Source: CBDAQA01 sp965247815 (GTDB lineage: Bacteria > Planctomycetota > Phycisphaerae > Tepidisphaerales > Tepidisphaeraceae). Taken from it: a DNA stretch of 64,000 nucleotides. This document shows, piece by piece, positions 34,986 to 44,265 of the stretch (positions are counted from its first letter, which is position 1; every line of letters begins with the position of its first letter). Location of the stretch: positions 1 through 64,000 of the forward strand of contig CBDFHW010000012.1 in assembly GCA_965247815.1 (NCBI GenBank), read 5' to 3'. Position numbers and translations under genes: made by a program. A model generated the notes under the pieces. That model did no database searches, was not told the origin of the DNA, and saw only the letters and a list, made by a program, of their open reading frames with translations.

Positions 34986-35414
34986 ATGCGTCAGGATCAT
35001 ACGAATGCCGTCCGAAGTATTTTGTCCGAACTCGCGCAGTCACACATGAAATCTGCACTCTGCTTGAGCCAACTCCAAGATTTCTTTGCCACCGATCCAG
35101 ATGTGCGCAGCGATAACAGCGATGTGCCCCGCGCCGATGAGAATACATTCTGCATCTACTGGCGGAACCGCAAGTGTCATCTTGGACACACCCAGTCATT
35201 TTTCTTATTCTCGAAGCTACTGCATCGTTGCAATCACTTTGTCTCCTACGAGCAACTTCTGCGTGACGTGTGGGGTGGGCAGACCAAATCGGACGAGACG
35301 GTGCGTAGTGCCATCCGTGAACTCAAACACAAATTGTGTCGCGGAAAAATGCGGAAGCTCGCACTCGCCATTTGCGCGGAAGGTCGTCACTACGGGCTAA
35401 TTTTAAGCCGCTGA
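34986..35414 (+). CDS. Winged-helix DNA-binding protein
   Basis: Protein of 142 residues. The C-terminal 90 residues resemble the OmpR/PhoB-type winged helix: HFVSYEQLLRDVWGG, then ETVRSAIRELKHKLC and a terminal YGLILSR. No receiver domain precedes it. AAGGAG lies eight bases before the ATG. It sits just upstream of a serine recombinase and two ParB-like genes on the same strand, so it probably regulates that module. Confidence 0.68.
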   Translation: MRQDHTNAVRSILSELAQSHMKSALCLSQLQDFFATDPDVRSDNSDVPRADENTFCIYWRNRKCHLGHTQSFFLFSKLLHRCNHFVSYEQLLRDVWGGQTKSDETVRSAIRELKHKLCRGKMRKLALAICAEGRHYGLILSR

Positions 35415-35548
35415 AAAAATCGCACAGTATTCGCACGCAAATTCACCCTGAAATCGCACAGCCCCACACGATAATGATCCCGTTGCCCGTGTCTGCGGCA
35501 ATGGCCTTTCTGACAGAAGTTACCGCGTGGAAGGAACAGAGTGCGCCC

Positions 35549-37093
35549 ATGTCCAACGACAACTCCATCCCCAAAATCCCCGCCGCGATTTACGTGCGCG
35601 CCTCGACCGAACATCAACAGTATTCGACCGAGAACCAGCAAGATGTCGTCAAGGTATACGCCGACAAACGCAACTACGAGATTGTCATTGTGTACGGCGA
35701 TGATGGCCGGAGCGGCCTGAACTTCGCTGGTCGTGACGCGCTCAAGCAGATGATCGATGACGTTCAGTCAGGAACTGCCAAGTACAAAGCGATATTGGTC
35801 TACGACATCAGCCGGTGGGGACGGTTTCAAGATACCGACGAGTCGGCCTACTACGAATACATCTGCAAACGCGCTGGCATCGCCGTGCATTATTGTGCCG
35901 AGCAATTTGAGAATGACGGTTCGCCCACAGCCACCATCATCAAAAGCGTGAAGCGTGCGATGGCTGGCGAATACAGCCGAGAACTGTCGGCCAAGGTCAA
36001 GAAGGGACAGTGCCGCCTCATCCAGTTGGGCTTCCGTCAAGGTGGTCCAGCCGGTTTTGGCCTGCGACGAATGCTCATCGATCAGAGCGGTGATCCGAAA
36101 GGCGTCCTGAAAATTGGTGAACACAAGAGCTTGCAGACCGACCGTGTAATCTTGGTGCCCGGACCCGATGAAGAAGTCCAAGTCGTACGCTCGATTTACG
36201 ACCAGTTTAATAAAAACGGCAAGCGAGAGCAGGAGATCGCAAATTCGTTGCAATCGCAGAACGTCACATCTGAAAGTGGGCGACCGTGGACCCGAACAAT
36301 GGTCCACCAGATTTTGACGAACGAAAAATACATCGGCAACAACATCTATAACCGCAAGTCGTTTATTCTGAAAAAGCACCGCGTAGAAAATCCACCGGAA
36401 ATGTGGGTACGCAAAGATGGTGCTTTCGAGCCAGTTGTGGAGGTCGGCTCATTTTACACCGCTCAAGGGATCATCCAAGAACGTCACCGTGTGTTCACGG
36501 ACGACGAGATGATCGACTGGTTGAAAAAATTGTACGCCGCGAATGGACGGCTCTCGGCATTCCTCATCGACTCGGCTGATGGCGCACCATCAAGTGCTGT
36601 TTATAAAAGCCGCTTCAATTCACTGATCGATGCCTACAAACTGGCTGGCTACAACTCAAACCGGGATTACGGGTTCCTCCAAGTCAACAAGCAACTCCGC
36701 TCTCTTTATCCCAATGTCGTTGATAACACCGTGCAGCAGCTTGAGGGGATTGGGGCGAGTGTCAAACGTAACGACCTGACCGATCAGTTGCTGATCAACG
36801 GTGAGTACAGCGCATCACTGGTTCTTACGCGGTGCCGTCAAACGCCGACCGGCTCACTCCGGTGGCACATCACGCTCGATCAGCACGTGATGCCGGACAT
36901 CACGATTGTGGTGCGGATGGACGCGGCTAACGAACAACCGGCAGATTATTACCTGCTGCCGATGATCGATATGAGCGGTGCCAAGCTCCGGTTTCAGGAA
37001 AACAACGGCATCTATCTGGATACATACCGGTTTGACTCACTTCAATATTTTGTGCGCATGGCCGCACGGGTGGAAATCGAGGTGGCAGCATGA
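35549..37093 (+). CDS. Large serine recombinase 1
   Basis: Protein of 514 residues. The resolvase domain has AIYVRASTEHQQYST with nucleophile S19, then GDDGRSGLNFAGRDALKQM and the catalytic arginine helix. The recombinase domain follows (GPAGFGLRRM, then EIANSLQSQNV and EKYIGNNIYN). The C-terminus is unassigned. The frame is open to 35336 but ATG at 35549 begins the conserved part. The next gene overlaps its stop (ATGA). With the two following ParB/RepB-like proteins it forms a compact module. It may serve integration, inversion or element resolution. Confidence 0.85.
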   Translation: MSNDNSIPKIPAAIYVRASTEHQQYSTENQQDVVKVYADKRNYEIVIVYGDDGRSGLNFAGRDALKQMIDDVQSGTAKYKAILVYDISRWGRFQDTDESAYYEYICKRAGIAVHYCAEQFENDGSPTATIIKSVKRAMAGEYSRELSAKVKKGQCRLIQLGFRQGGPAGFGLRRMLIDQSGDPKGVLKIGEHKSLQTDRVILVPGPDEEVQVVRSIYDQFNKNGKREQEIANSLQSQNVTSESGRPWTRTMVHQILTNEKYIGNNIYNRKSFILKKHRVENPPEMWVRKDGAFEPVVEVGSFYTAQGIIQERHRVFTDDEMIDWLKKLYAANGRLSAFLIDSADGAPSSAVYKSRFNSLIDAYKLAGYNSNRDYGFLQVNKQLRSLYPNVVDNTVQQLEGIGASVKRNDLTDQLLINGEYSASLVLTRCRQTPTGSLRWHITLDQHVMPDITIVVRMDAANEQPADYYLLPMIDMSGAKLRFQENNGIYLDTYRFDSLQYFVRMAARVEIEVAA

Positions 37094-37968
37094 GCGATGA
37101 CAATGACATTCTGGTCCAGATGGTCCCCATCGAAAATATCACGGTGGTCAATCCTCGTGGCCGTGGAGAGAAGAAGTTCCGGCAGATCATCGCCAATATC
37201 GCGAAAGTCGGCCTGAAAAAACCGATCACCGTTTGCAGGCGAGAGGGGAAGAATGGCAACACCCAATACGATCTGGTGTGCGGTCAGGGACGATTGGAAG
37301 CGTTCAAAGCACACGGCCAATCAACCGTGCCCGCCCTCGTGGTGAACGTCAGCCGCGAGGAACTGATGATCATGAGTTTGGCGGAAAATCTGGCGCGCAA
37401 GAGATACACCGCCGTCGAGTTGTCCAAACAAATCGGCGAGATGAAAGAGCGTGGCGACACGTATGAGGAAATCGCCCGCAAAGTTGATCTGGCCGTAGAT
37501 TACGTCAAGGGGATTGTGCGATTGCTGAACAAGGGCGAACGTCGCCTAATCACGGCGGTCGAAGCTGGTCATATCCCAATAACAATCGCCATAACGATTG
37601 CATCGTCTGACGATTTTGCCGTTCAGCGGGCACTCACCGAGGCGTACGAGAACAATAGCTTGCGAGGCAAATCGCTTTTGCAGGCGCGCAAAATCATTGA
37701 GGAACGCCGTCGCAAGGCAAGCGGGCAGAACAAAAATCGCGAAGAAACCGTCACAGCCCAGAAGGTGCTGCGTACCTTCCACGCCGAGACGAATAAGCAC
37801 CGCCAACTGGTTCAGAAGGCCAAGGTTTCGGAAACCCGCCTCTTGTTCATCGTTTCCGCCGTTCGTTCGTTGCTGAAGGATGACCACTTTCGCACGTTGC
37901 TGCGCGCAGAAACGCTGACAACCATGCCGGAATATCTGGCCGACCAAATCAAAACAAAGGAGCTTTAG
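37090..37968 (+). CDS. ParB/RepB-like protein 1
   Basis: Protein of 292 residues. An N-terminal ParB nuclease-like domain carries GEKKFRQIIANIAKVGLKKP and LVCGQGRLEAFKAHG, then MSLAENLARKRYTAVELSKQ. A helix-turn-helix follows (DTYEEIARKVDLAVDYVKGI), then a helical C-terminus as in plasmid RepB partition proteins. It begins inside the recombinase stop (ATGA) and is followed after two bases by a second ParB-like gene. No ParA is present, so classic partition is unlikely. A regulatory or recombination-accessory role is possible. Confidence 0.82.
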   Translation: MSDDNDILVQMVPIENITVVNPRGRGEKKFRQIIANIAKVGLKKPITVCRREGKNGNTQYDLVCGQGRLEAFKAHGQSTVPALVVNVSREELMIMSLAENLARKRYTAVELSKQIGEMKERGDTYEEIARKVDLAVDYVKGIVRLLNKGERRLITAVEAGHIPITIAITIASSDDFAVQRALTEAYENNSLRGKSLLQARKIIEERRRKASGQNKNREETVTAQKVLRTFHAETNKHRQLVQKAKVSETRLLFIVSAVRSLLKDDHFRTLLRAETLTTMPEYLADQIKTKEL

Positions 37969-37970
37969 CG

Positions 37971-38864
37971 ATGGCTGACCAAATTCGAACCGCCTTCGAT
38001 TGCCAAGGCGTTCACATCCCGGTTGAACGCATCTTTCCAACAAAGAGAATAAATACCGACCCGAAGCAAAACGCTACGTACCGGCGAATTCTTTCCTCGA
38101 TCCGTGAAGTACGACTGATCGAGCCGGTTTCGGTTTTCCCTCAAGGCACCGGCAAGAACCCGAATTACACCATTCTCGATGGCCATATTCGCTTCGAAGC
38201 ACTGAAAGAATTGGGCCATAAAACCATCCCGTGCCTGATCGCCACGGAGGACGAAGCATACACGTACAACCATAAAGTCAACGCTATTCCGCCAATCCAA
38301 GAACACTTCATGATTACGAAGGCTATCGAGTCTGGCGTATCCGAAGAACGCATCGCTGCTGCACTGGATCTTCACGTCAACACGATCAGGATCAAACGAG
38401 ATTTGCTAAACGGAATTTGCCCCGAGGCAATCGAAATATTGAAAAACAAGGTTGCTGCTCGAACATGTCTGTCACAGCTTCGTCGGGTAAAGCCGATGCG
38501 GCAGATCGAAATGGCGGAACTGATGGTGGCCAGCAGCAACTTCACCTCTTCGTACGCCCGATGCCTCCTCGCCGCCAGCACCGAAGATCAGTTGCTCGAA
38601 CCAGCGATACCGAAGGCTCCAAAAGGAATGAAGGCTGATGACATCGCCGCGATGGAGCGTGAACAAGATGCGTTGGATCAGAACTTCCTTGCGCTCGAAG
38701 AGTCGCACGGCAAAACAGTTCTGAATTTGGTGTTAGTAACTGGCTGGCTGCGTAAGGTATTGGAAAACAGCAACGTTTCAAAATACCTCTTAAGCAAACA
38801 TTCGCAGATATATGCCGAATTTCAGAAACTTATCGAGACTACCAACCTTCAACGAGAAGCGTAG
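37971..38864 (+). CDS. ParB/RepB-like protein 2
   Basis: Protein of 297 residues with the same layout as the preceding protein: a ParB-like N-terminus (YTILDGHIRFEALKELGHKT), a helix-turn-helix (VSEERIAAALDLHVNTIRIK) and the RepB C-terminal region (LLNGICPEAIEILKNKVAARTCLSQLRRV). The two are diverged paralogues. The pair behind a serine recombinase looks like a conserved three-gene module of mobile elements. Confidence 0.82.
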   Translation: MADQIRTAFDCQGVHIPVERIFPTKRINTDPKQNATYRRILSSIREVRLIEPVSVFPQGTGKNPNYTILDGHIRFEALKELGHKTIPCLIATEDEAYTYNHKVNAIPPIQEHFMITKAIESGVSEERIAAALDLHVNTIRIKRDLLNGICPEAIEILKNKVAARTCLSQLRRVKPMRQIEMAELMVASSNFTSSYARCLLAASTEDQLLEPAIPKAPKGMKADDIAAMEREQDALDQNFLALEESHGKTVLNLVLVTGWLRKVLENSNVSKYLLSKHSQIYAEFQKLIETTNLQREA

Positions 38865-39088
38865 ACAGACACAACCTGCATTGTATGGCACGGATTGCTG
38901 CTTTTTTGTGCCGGACCAATACAGCAAGGTCGGTTTGCGCACCTGTGAAATCTATTTCGTGTAATGCTCTTTGTTTGAACGGTAGCGGTCGATACATCAC
39001 ATTATGAATAACTCCATGACGAGACAACGTACTTCCGTGGGAACGACCATCGGCGAATAACTCGATTCTGAACAGGTGCCGGAAACCC

Positions 39089-39388
39089 ATGAAGGTGCCG
39101 ATGCGACTAACAATGAACCATCCACATATGGAGAGTTCGAACACGGAAACATATTCAATGCAGTGCATTAGCTCACGAAGCCTATTCAATGGCTATGAGG
39201 AATTGTACGAAGATTACTACTATTCTATCCTGACCGTCGAAAAGCCGTTCATGACACTGATCTACCTGCGATCTTTGCAGTCGCAAATGGAGAAGGAAGG
39301 GATGTACCTACCAACAGTGCTGTCCGAGCGTTTTGCAGATTTGCTGACGGCACATCCAGACTTGTACGTCAATCTCGAACCAGCATAA
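39089..39388 (+). CDS. Small ORF of unknown function
   Basis: Frame of 99 codons. The C-terminal 70 residues (NGYEELYEDYYYSILTVEKP, then MYLPTVLSERFADLLTAHPD) look protein-like. There is no clear ribosome binding site and several ATG codons near the start. An overlapping minus-strand frame (38839-39189) is a rival. It is tentatively real. Confidence 0.38.
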   Translation: MKVPMRLTMNHPHMESSNTETYSMQCISSRSLFNGYEELYEDYYYSILTVEKPFMTLIYLRSLQSQMEKEGMYLPTVLSERFADLLTAHPDLYVNLEPA

Positions 39389-39395
39389 TCGATGT

Positions 39396-40160
39396 CTATA
39401 TGTTGCTTTTTCCTTCATTCCAAAACAGAAGTCCATGCTCCAATAGTTCGGAGATAGAAGGTAGACCCGTGCCTGTTCGTAGAGTCTTAAGCTCGAAAGC
39501 GACCTTCGGCGGCAATTGGGCAATGACTACAGTGTGTTCGGCGAGAGTATCAAGCGAAATCCCATTATTCAACGCTCGGACAGCATCTTCCAAGGGGCAC
39601 CCGACTGAATTACATTGCTGATCACACACACGATCAAGCTGGTCTCGAAGAGACGAATATTCGCACTTACCAATGGTCGTGTTTGATAACGCATAATTCA
39701 CGTCTTTGCTCGGGTTGAAATTATGCAGTGGATCAAACAGAACAATGTTGAAGCACGATGGCACCTCGTCGTCCCAGAACCCAAGAATCCTTCCCATAGC
39801 TTTTGAAATATGGATTTGGAAAATCGGGCGTTCTTTGAGATTGTTTCGGAATTTAGCCGGAAGCCCAAGATCGTCAGGCGTAATTGGGATATTGTGAGCG
39901 TTCCAATTTGCCTCGTGGAACCGCAGTTCATATTGAAATCGGCTGTCATCCAAGAAACGTTCAACCGGCTCATTGCAAAGCTCTCGTAAGCGATTGAGCA
40001 AAGAGATAAACCAGCCGGGATTAGATTTTCCCAAGCCAAAGTAATCGATTTGATTCCAGTATCGGAGCGAAAACGAGAAACATAACTTCGATGGCACCCC
40101 CAATGGCCCAAGTTGAGGGCTTTTTGCAGATTTCGGAAGTGGCCCAGGATCGAATTTCAT
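39396..40160 (-). CDS. Putative toxin partner of PanA system 2
   Basis: Protein of 254 residues with an alpha/beta pattern (SKLCFSFSLRYWNQIDYFGL; MGRILGFWDD) and two cysteines close together (CDQQCNSVGCP). Its start overlaps the stop of the Panacea-type gene (ATGA), and antitoxin-first order with overlap is typical of panAT pairs. I recognise no toxin family. The strand pattern and size would suit an RNA-interacting or nuclease-like effector, but this is speculation. Confidence 0.58.
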   Translation of the reverse strand: MKFDPGPLPKSAKSPQLGPLGVPSKLCFSFSLRYWNQIDYFGLGKSNPGWFISLLNRLRELCNEPVERFLDDSRFQYELRFHEANWNAHNIPITPDDLGLPAKFRNNLKERPIFQIHISKAMGRILGFWDDEVPSCFNIVLFDPLHNFNPSKDVNYALSNTTIGKCEYSSLRDQLDRVCDQQCNSVGCPLEDAVRALNNGISLDTLAEHTVVIAQLPPKVAFELKTLRTGTGLPSISELLEHGLLFWNEGKSNI

Positions 40161-40636
40161 TCGCGATGTTGAAGCCGGGATCGATAAAACTGTCCAGCGG
40201 CTTTCCCATCAATATTATTTTCGCACCGATCATTTGGACCAAATCCGTGCCGAGCAATGATCCAAGGTTCCTCTTGATGGGTCATTGTTTCCAGTTGGTC
40301 GCCAGATAGTCCACCATATACGTTCAAAGATGCTTCGACGTATGCTCGTTCATCCTCTGTCAGAGAGGTGTCAACGTTGAAATTCTCACGTATATCCGAC
40401 GAATCCATCGCCGAGTAAAGTTGCTTGCGCCCGTTAAAGCGGTCATACAATTCTCGATTTACCGGTCCATGTATCCATGCCTGAAACTGCCCTTCAAACA
40501 TTGGACGTTCGAAGTGCGCATAATGCCACATCTGAATGTAGTAAACCAGCTTTTGGAGCTTTAGGGGATTGAGAGGCACATTACCTTCCGTGAGCCGAAG
40601 AATGATATAATCAGCGATGTCGTGTATTGATGCCAT
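40157..40636 (-). CDS. Panacea-type antitoxin (SocA/GepA-like), system 2
   Basis: Protein of 159 residues beginning MASIHDIADYIILRL. PLNPLKLQKLVYYIQMWHYA and FQAWIHGPVNRELYDRF are the hallmark motifs of DUF4065/Panacea proteins. GGAGG lies ten bases before ATG at 40636. It is closer to the SocA type than the first Panacea protein of this element (33629), so the two systems were acquired independently. The overlapping next gene is the likely toxin. Confidence 0.85.
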   Translation of the reverse strand: MASIHDIADYIILRLTEGNVPLNPLKLQKLVYYIQMWHYAHFERPMFEGQFQAWIHGPVNRELYDRFNGRKQLYSAMDSSDIRENFNVDTSLTEDERAYVEASLNVYGGLSGDQLETMTHQEEPWIIARHGFGPNDRCENNIDGKAAGQFYRSRLQHRE

Positions 40637-40803
40637 ATAAGATACGCCTCCGCTTTTCTCGACTGCCAAGCTAACAACCGCTGACATTGTAGAGGTAGTT
40701 CCTTTGAAGCATACAACCGCACACGAAGAGAATCCTTCCAAGAATTTGCGACGGACCCCGCATCTGTAACGTTAATTGTGCTGTATGTTGCGATTATGTG
40801 CAA

Positions 40804-40830
40804 GAAGGCCACGGCAAAGCCGTGGCCTTC
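40804..40830 (-). terminator. Intrinsic terminator of serine recombinase 2
   Basis: Perfect 12-bp stem GAAGGCCACGGC/GCCGTGGCCTTC with a 3-base loop, 34 bases past the recombinase stop. It has only a short T-run on the minus strand and may work for both directions. Confidence 0.6.
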
Positions 40831-40864
40831 TTCTGCGATTGCTGCTGCATCAAGACAAGGCCAA

Positions 40865-43099
40865 CTACGCTGCGATGGCTCCTGGCGTCCAAAACTCGAA
40901 TGGAGTGAAGCGGGGGCCGGTTTCCTCGTTCATCGCGTCTGGGGGCAGCGGGATGGCAAATTGGAGGCGTAGGTTGCCTCCGAGCCGGTTGCCATCCGTT
41001 TTTTGGCCTTTGCGTGCCATGAGGCCGAAAGCGTCGTCGAGAATGGCGGCTGTGTGCCCATTCAGTGTCATTTCAGTCGGTCGGTACTGTCCGTGTTCGG
41101 CGAGAAGGCCATCGGTAATGGTGCATTCGAAGTTCTCTAACTTCTGCGAAATACGGGTGTTAGGCCCTTGTCGCTTGCAGATAAGGTGCGCTTTTGCGAA
41201 AAGAAGCTGATTAGGTCTACTTTCGGCGTCTGCTGAAAGTTGGTTTTTTGCCTCGGGGTCGGTTGATGGCAAACAACCGCTCCCAAGGCAAAATTTGTTG
41301 ACACCTATTCTGCCTACTTTATCAACGGCCCAAGATGGGAGAGCCATTTCGAGCCAAACTTCACGAGTTTGGGGATCAGCCTCCATCCTCGTCACCAACA
41401 CGCTTATCATCTTCCGCAACGTCATCGGAGAAGCTGCACTCATCGCATCGCTCATCTGCCGCAAACTGGCAAGCACCGACTCGGCGATTGCCTCCACATC
41501 ACCGTCCGGTGCCTTCTCCTTCGCCACGCCAATCTTGATGTCCAAATCACGCAACCGCGCCCGCATATCGGCGACCTTCTGAACCATCACGTCATCAAAA
41601 TCAGCAACATCCAAGAATGCGGAAATCTTCTTCATCAAGCTCGCTCGCTGCCTCTCCAAATCATTCAGCTTGGTTTTGGCATCCAGCAACAACGCCTGCT
41701 GCTGTTTCACGAACTCAACAATCTGCGGCCTCAACTCTGGTGCTGCTCTGAAAAGTCGCGCCAATAAATCCAACACAAAACCCTCAATCGGCTGGGCAGG
41801 CAGAAGGCAATTATAGATCGTTCCCTGCTTCGACACCGAACCGAACTTGTGCGGCTTGTAGTAGCGATACACCTTCTGATTGTATTTGGTCTGGTTCGCA
41901 ACTGATCCGTTCATCAGATGACCATCCAATTTCAACCGCAGAACATCCTTAAGAATGAAGCTGGATTTGGAATGCTTGTCGCGTTGCAGTCCGAGGCCAC
42001 GGCGAGAGGCATCTTTCCGATGCGCTGCATCTTGAAATGCAATTGCCATGTCACGAAGATCTGGATCAAGAATGTCCTTCGTTGAAGGCAAATCCACAGT
42101 GTCCCAGTCGCATGGTGGGCGGAACCGTTGGCGTAAGGCACCTTTCTTTAGTTGTTCTTCTGTGATTGCAACTGGTCCGTTCTTCGACCGACAGAAGAAT
42201 TCGGCCTCTGAAACACGGTTGAAGATCATTCGACCAGTGTATACAGGTGAAATCATCAAGCGTCTTACGGATGATTTATTCCACTTGTTTCCATGTGGTG
42301 ATGGGATGCCATCTTCGTTCAGGGTTTTAGCGATGGTCCAAGGTCCAACGCCTTCGATAAGGGCCATGCGAAAGATCTTACGAACGGCATCAAGTTTCTT
42401 TGGATCGCCCGGAACGAAAGTCACGATTTCATCCATCTGTTTTTTATAAATCTGTGAATTGCCTTCGCCGTGATCTCGCCGCTCATAAGTGGACAGCACT
42501 TCGCCGGTTTTAACGCTGACTCGGACGCGGGAGCCATCAGCAAGGTTGCGAAGATAAAAGCGAGGCGTGCCATCTTGTGATAAATACAGTCGATCAATAC
42601 CGAACGGCGTGTGAGTAGTTCCAACGGATTTTCCCGAGTGAATCGAATGCCCCTGACCGCGAACAGTTCGATTGGAACCTTCTCTGACGTAGGCTTGATG
42701 CTGCGTGTGCAGGACGGTCTTGATCACGTCTGCGTAGGGACCATCTGGTATTTCCTCGGTTGCCGACAGAACTTTGATGCCTTCTTCGTTGAGTCTTTGT
42801 TCGATTGCGAAGGCATCTTTTGTTCCTCGACGGGTGAGACGGGAATAATCGTGAACGAGGATCACATCGAAGTCATCGTACTTTCTTTTGTGTTCGATCA
42901 ACTCGTCAATATCTTCGCGGATTTTGCGTTTGGTTGAACTGATTCCGCCTTGTTCGAGATCACCACCGGCTGGGATCATGCCATGCTTGTCAGCGTACTG
43001 CTGGACAATCATCTTCTGTTGTGGGATCGACTTCTCCGTTTGGAGGTCGCTTGAAGTTCGGTATATTGCCTTGTACCTCATGTTTGCGTATTTGCTCAT
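40865..43099 (-). CDS. Large serine recombinase 2
   Basis: Protein of 744 residues. The resolvase domain has AIYRTSSDLQTEKSIPQQ with nucleophile S16 and HDYSRLTRRGTKDA. The recombinase domain contains THTPFGIDRLYLSQDG and VGPWTIAKTLNEDGI. Further on, a coiled coil (LLDAKTKLNDLERQRASLMK) is typical of large serine integrases. AAGGAG seven bases before ATG at 43099 sets the start. It is the last gene of the leftward operon containing excisionase, tyrosine integrase and Gam. It differs from serine recombinase 1 in length and sequence. Confidence 0.87.
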   Translation of the reverse strand: MSKYANMRYKAIYRTSSDLQTEKSIPQQKMIVQQYADKHGMIPAGGDLEQGGISSTKRKIREDIDELIEHKRKYDDFDVILVHDYSRLTRRGTKDAFAIEQRLNEEGIKVLSATEEIPDGPYADVIKTVLHTQHQAYVREGSNRTVRGQGHSIHSGKSVGTTHTPFGIDRLYLSQDGTPRFYLRNLADGSRVRVSVKTGEVLSTYERRDHGEGNSQIYKKQMDEIVTFVPGDPKKLDAVRKIFRMALIEGVGPWTIAKTLNEDGIPSPHGNKWNKSSVRRLMISPVYTGRMIFNRVSEAEFFCRSKNGPVAITEEQLKKGALRQRFRPPCDWDTVDLPSTKDILDPDLRDMAIAFQDAAHRKDASRRGLGLQRDKHSKSSFILKDVLRLKLDGHLMNGSVANQTKYNQKVYRYYKPHKFGSVSKQGTIYNCLLPAQPIEGFVLDLLARLFRAAPELRPQIVEFVKQQQALLLDAKTKLNDLERQRASLMKKISAFLDVADFDDVMVQKVADMRARLRDLDIKIGVAKEKAPDGDVEAIAESVLASLRQMSDAMSAASPMTLRKMISVLVTRMEADPQTREVWLEMALPSWAVDKVGRIGVNKFCLGSGCLPSTDPEAKNQLSADAESRPNQLLFAKAHLICKRQGPNTRISQKLENFECTITDGLLAEHGQYRPTEMTLNGHTAAILDDAFGLMARKGQKTDGNRLGGNLRLQFAIPLPPDAMNEETGPRFTPFEFWTPGAIAA

Positions 43100-43232
43100 T
43101 TTCAATCTCCTTGAAATGTTCAGCAACCAACTCTGCGATATGCTGGAACATCACTTGATGAAGTTCGATTTGCTGGGCTTCGGACATTGGAACGAAGGTG
43201 GCAAAGACCGTGGTTGGTTTACTGGTGCGCAT
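42990..43232 (-). CDS. Small ORF overlapping the serine recombinase 2 start
   Basis: Frame of 80 codons beginning MRTSKPTTVFATFVPMSEAQ with an amphipathic helix (LVAEHFKEIENEQIRKHEVQ). It overlaps the recombinase by 110 bases in another frame and falls in the gap between it and the Lon-like gene. The first 50 residues look protein-like. No family is recognised. Confidence 0.42.
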   Translation of the reverse strand: MRTSKPTTVFATFVPMSEAQQIELHQVMFQHIAELVAEHFKEIENEQIRKHEVQGNIPNFKRPPNGEVDPTTEDDCPAVR

Positions 43233-43262
43233 TTATATTTTCGACTTTGTTTTTGGAAAACA

Positions 43263-43862
43263 TCAACGTGACAGCGGTTGCCATACGGCAGCAATAACGT
43301 CGATCAAATTCGTACAAGGGATTAGCTCGACACCGAGTGACTGAAGTGCGCCAGCACGAAGCGATGATGGCAACACCAGTGACATGGCCGCGTCCACTTC
43401 ACCGCAGTCAATCGACCGGCGCAGGTTCTCGATGATCCGTTGATTTCCACCACGCACTTTCTTGTGCAGATCGATTTCACCGGTGAACACAAAATCGTCT
43501 GGGATCGGTTTCTTCAGATATGAGCCAATCATCGCAACGGCGAGTGCCAGCCCGAAGGATGGGATGTACCGATCTGCTGAAACCAGTTTTGCGGAGATTA
43601 GATAATCGGGTGCGCCGACAAGAGTTGGGATTAGGACCGTGGCAAGGATTTGTTCGATCTCGCCCTTGGAGATACCGACAGCCAAGATTTTACCTTTGGC
43701 ATTCGTAGGCGGCTCGATGCACGCTTGGATCTCTGCAAGGCCGACACCGGGACCGCCGTACACTCTCGCAGTTGCGGTCAGTGGAGGAGATAAATCGTTT
43801 GGTCGGGAGGACGTGACCAAATCGGTGGAGCGAATGATGTAATTTCTACGTGGAATGCGCAT
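43263..43862 (-). CDS. Lon/RadA C-terminal-like domain protein
   Basis: Protein of 199 residues. YIPSFGLALAVAMIGSYLKK, then FTGEIDLHKKVRGGNQRIIE, matches the S5-like fold shared by the Lon protease domain, RadA C-terminus and ComM. The usual Lon serine motif is altered, so protease activity is doubtful. ATG at 43862 has GGAG six bases upstream, which favours it over the GTG at 43877. The start lies inside the previous gene. It belongs to an operon with Gam and recombinases, which suggests a DNA-end or recombination role. Confidence 0.65.
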   Translation of the reverse strand: MRIPRRNYIIRSTDLVTSSRPNDLSPPLTATARVYGGPGVGLAEIQACIEPPTNAKGKILAVGISKGEIEQILATVLIPTLVGAPDYLISAKLVSADRYIPSFGLALAVAMIGSYLKKPIPDDFVFTGEIDLHKKVRGGNQRIIENLRRSIDCGEVDAAMSLVLPSSLRAGALQSLGVELIPCTNLIDVIAAVWQPLSR

Positions 43863-44265
43863 CGGAAACTCCGTCACGACCGAAAGCGGTCAGCGTGAGC
43901 ATCCGTGCGATTTCTTTTGCGCAATCCGTTGCGAAAAGTGTCGAGAGCCAGTCGATCAAAACGATGGGCGGGGCCGCAGACATTTCATCGACATCATTGC
44001 CTTCTACTTGGCGATGAATGGCTTCCAGAATTGTCATCGCATCTTCTTTGGGAATAAATGCTGGGTTGAGGATGACCGTGACCGTGAGCTTGTCGGTGTC
44101 ACCGGACGCAACACGGCCATATAAGTACGACGCAGCATCGGGTAGACCAGTCTTGGTCGAAATCACCAGTGCCGAGTAAGAAACGGTGCCGACATTGTGT
44201 TCTTTTCTTGGACCGTAGCGGGCACGAAACCACGCCAAGCCCTTGTGAGTTTTATTAACGGACAT
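43846..44265 (-). CDS. Unknown protein between Gam and the Lon-like gene
   Basis: Protein of 139 residues beginning MSVNKTHKGLAWFRARYGPR. AAGGAG before ATG at 44265 sets the start, which overlaps the end of the Gam gene by 11 bases. Its own end overlaps the Lon-like gene. The sequence is alpha/beta with strand VTVILNPAFIPKEDAM. No family is recognised, but the tight overlaps show it works with both neighbours. Confidence 0.62.
   Translation of the reverse strand: MSVNKTHKGLAWFRARYGPRKEHNVGTVSYSALVISTKTGLPDAASYLYGRVASGDTDKLTVTVILNPAFIPKEDAMTILEAIHRQVEGNDVDEMSAAPPIVLIDWLSTLFATDCAKEIARMLTLTAFGRDGVSDAHST

Noticed and set aside
38839..39189. Minus-strand frame after the second ParB-like gene
   Set aside because: It overlaps the end of the ParB-like gene and a slightly more protein-like plus-strand frame. 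No start signal is visible, though I cannot fully exclude it.
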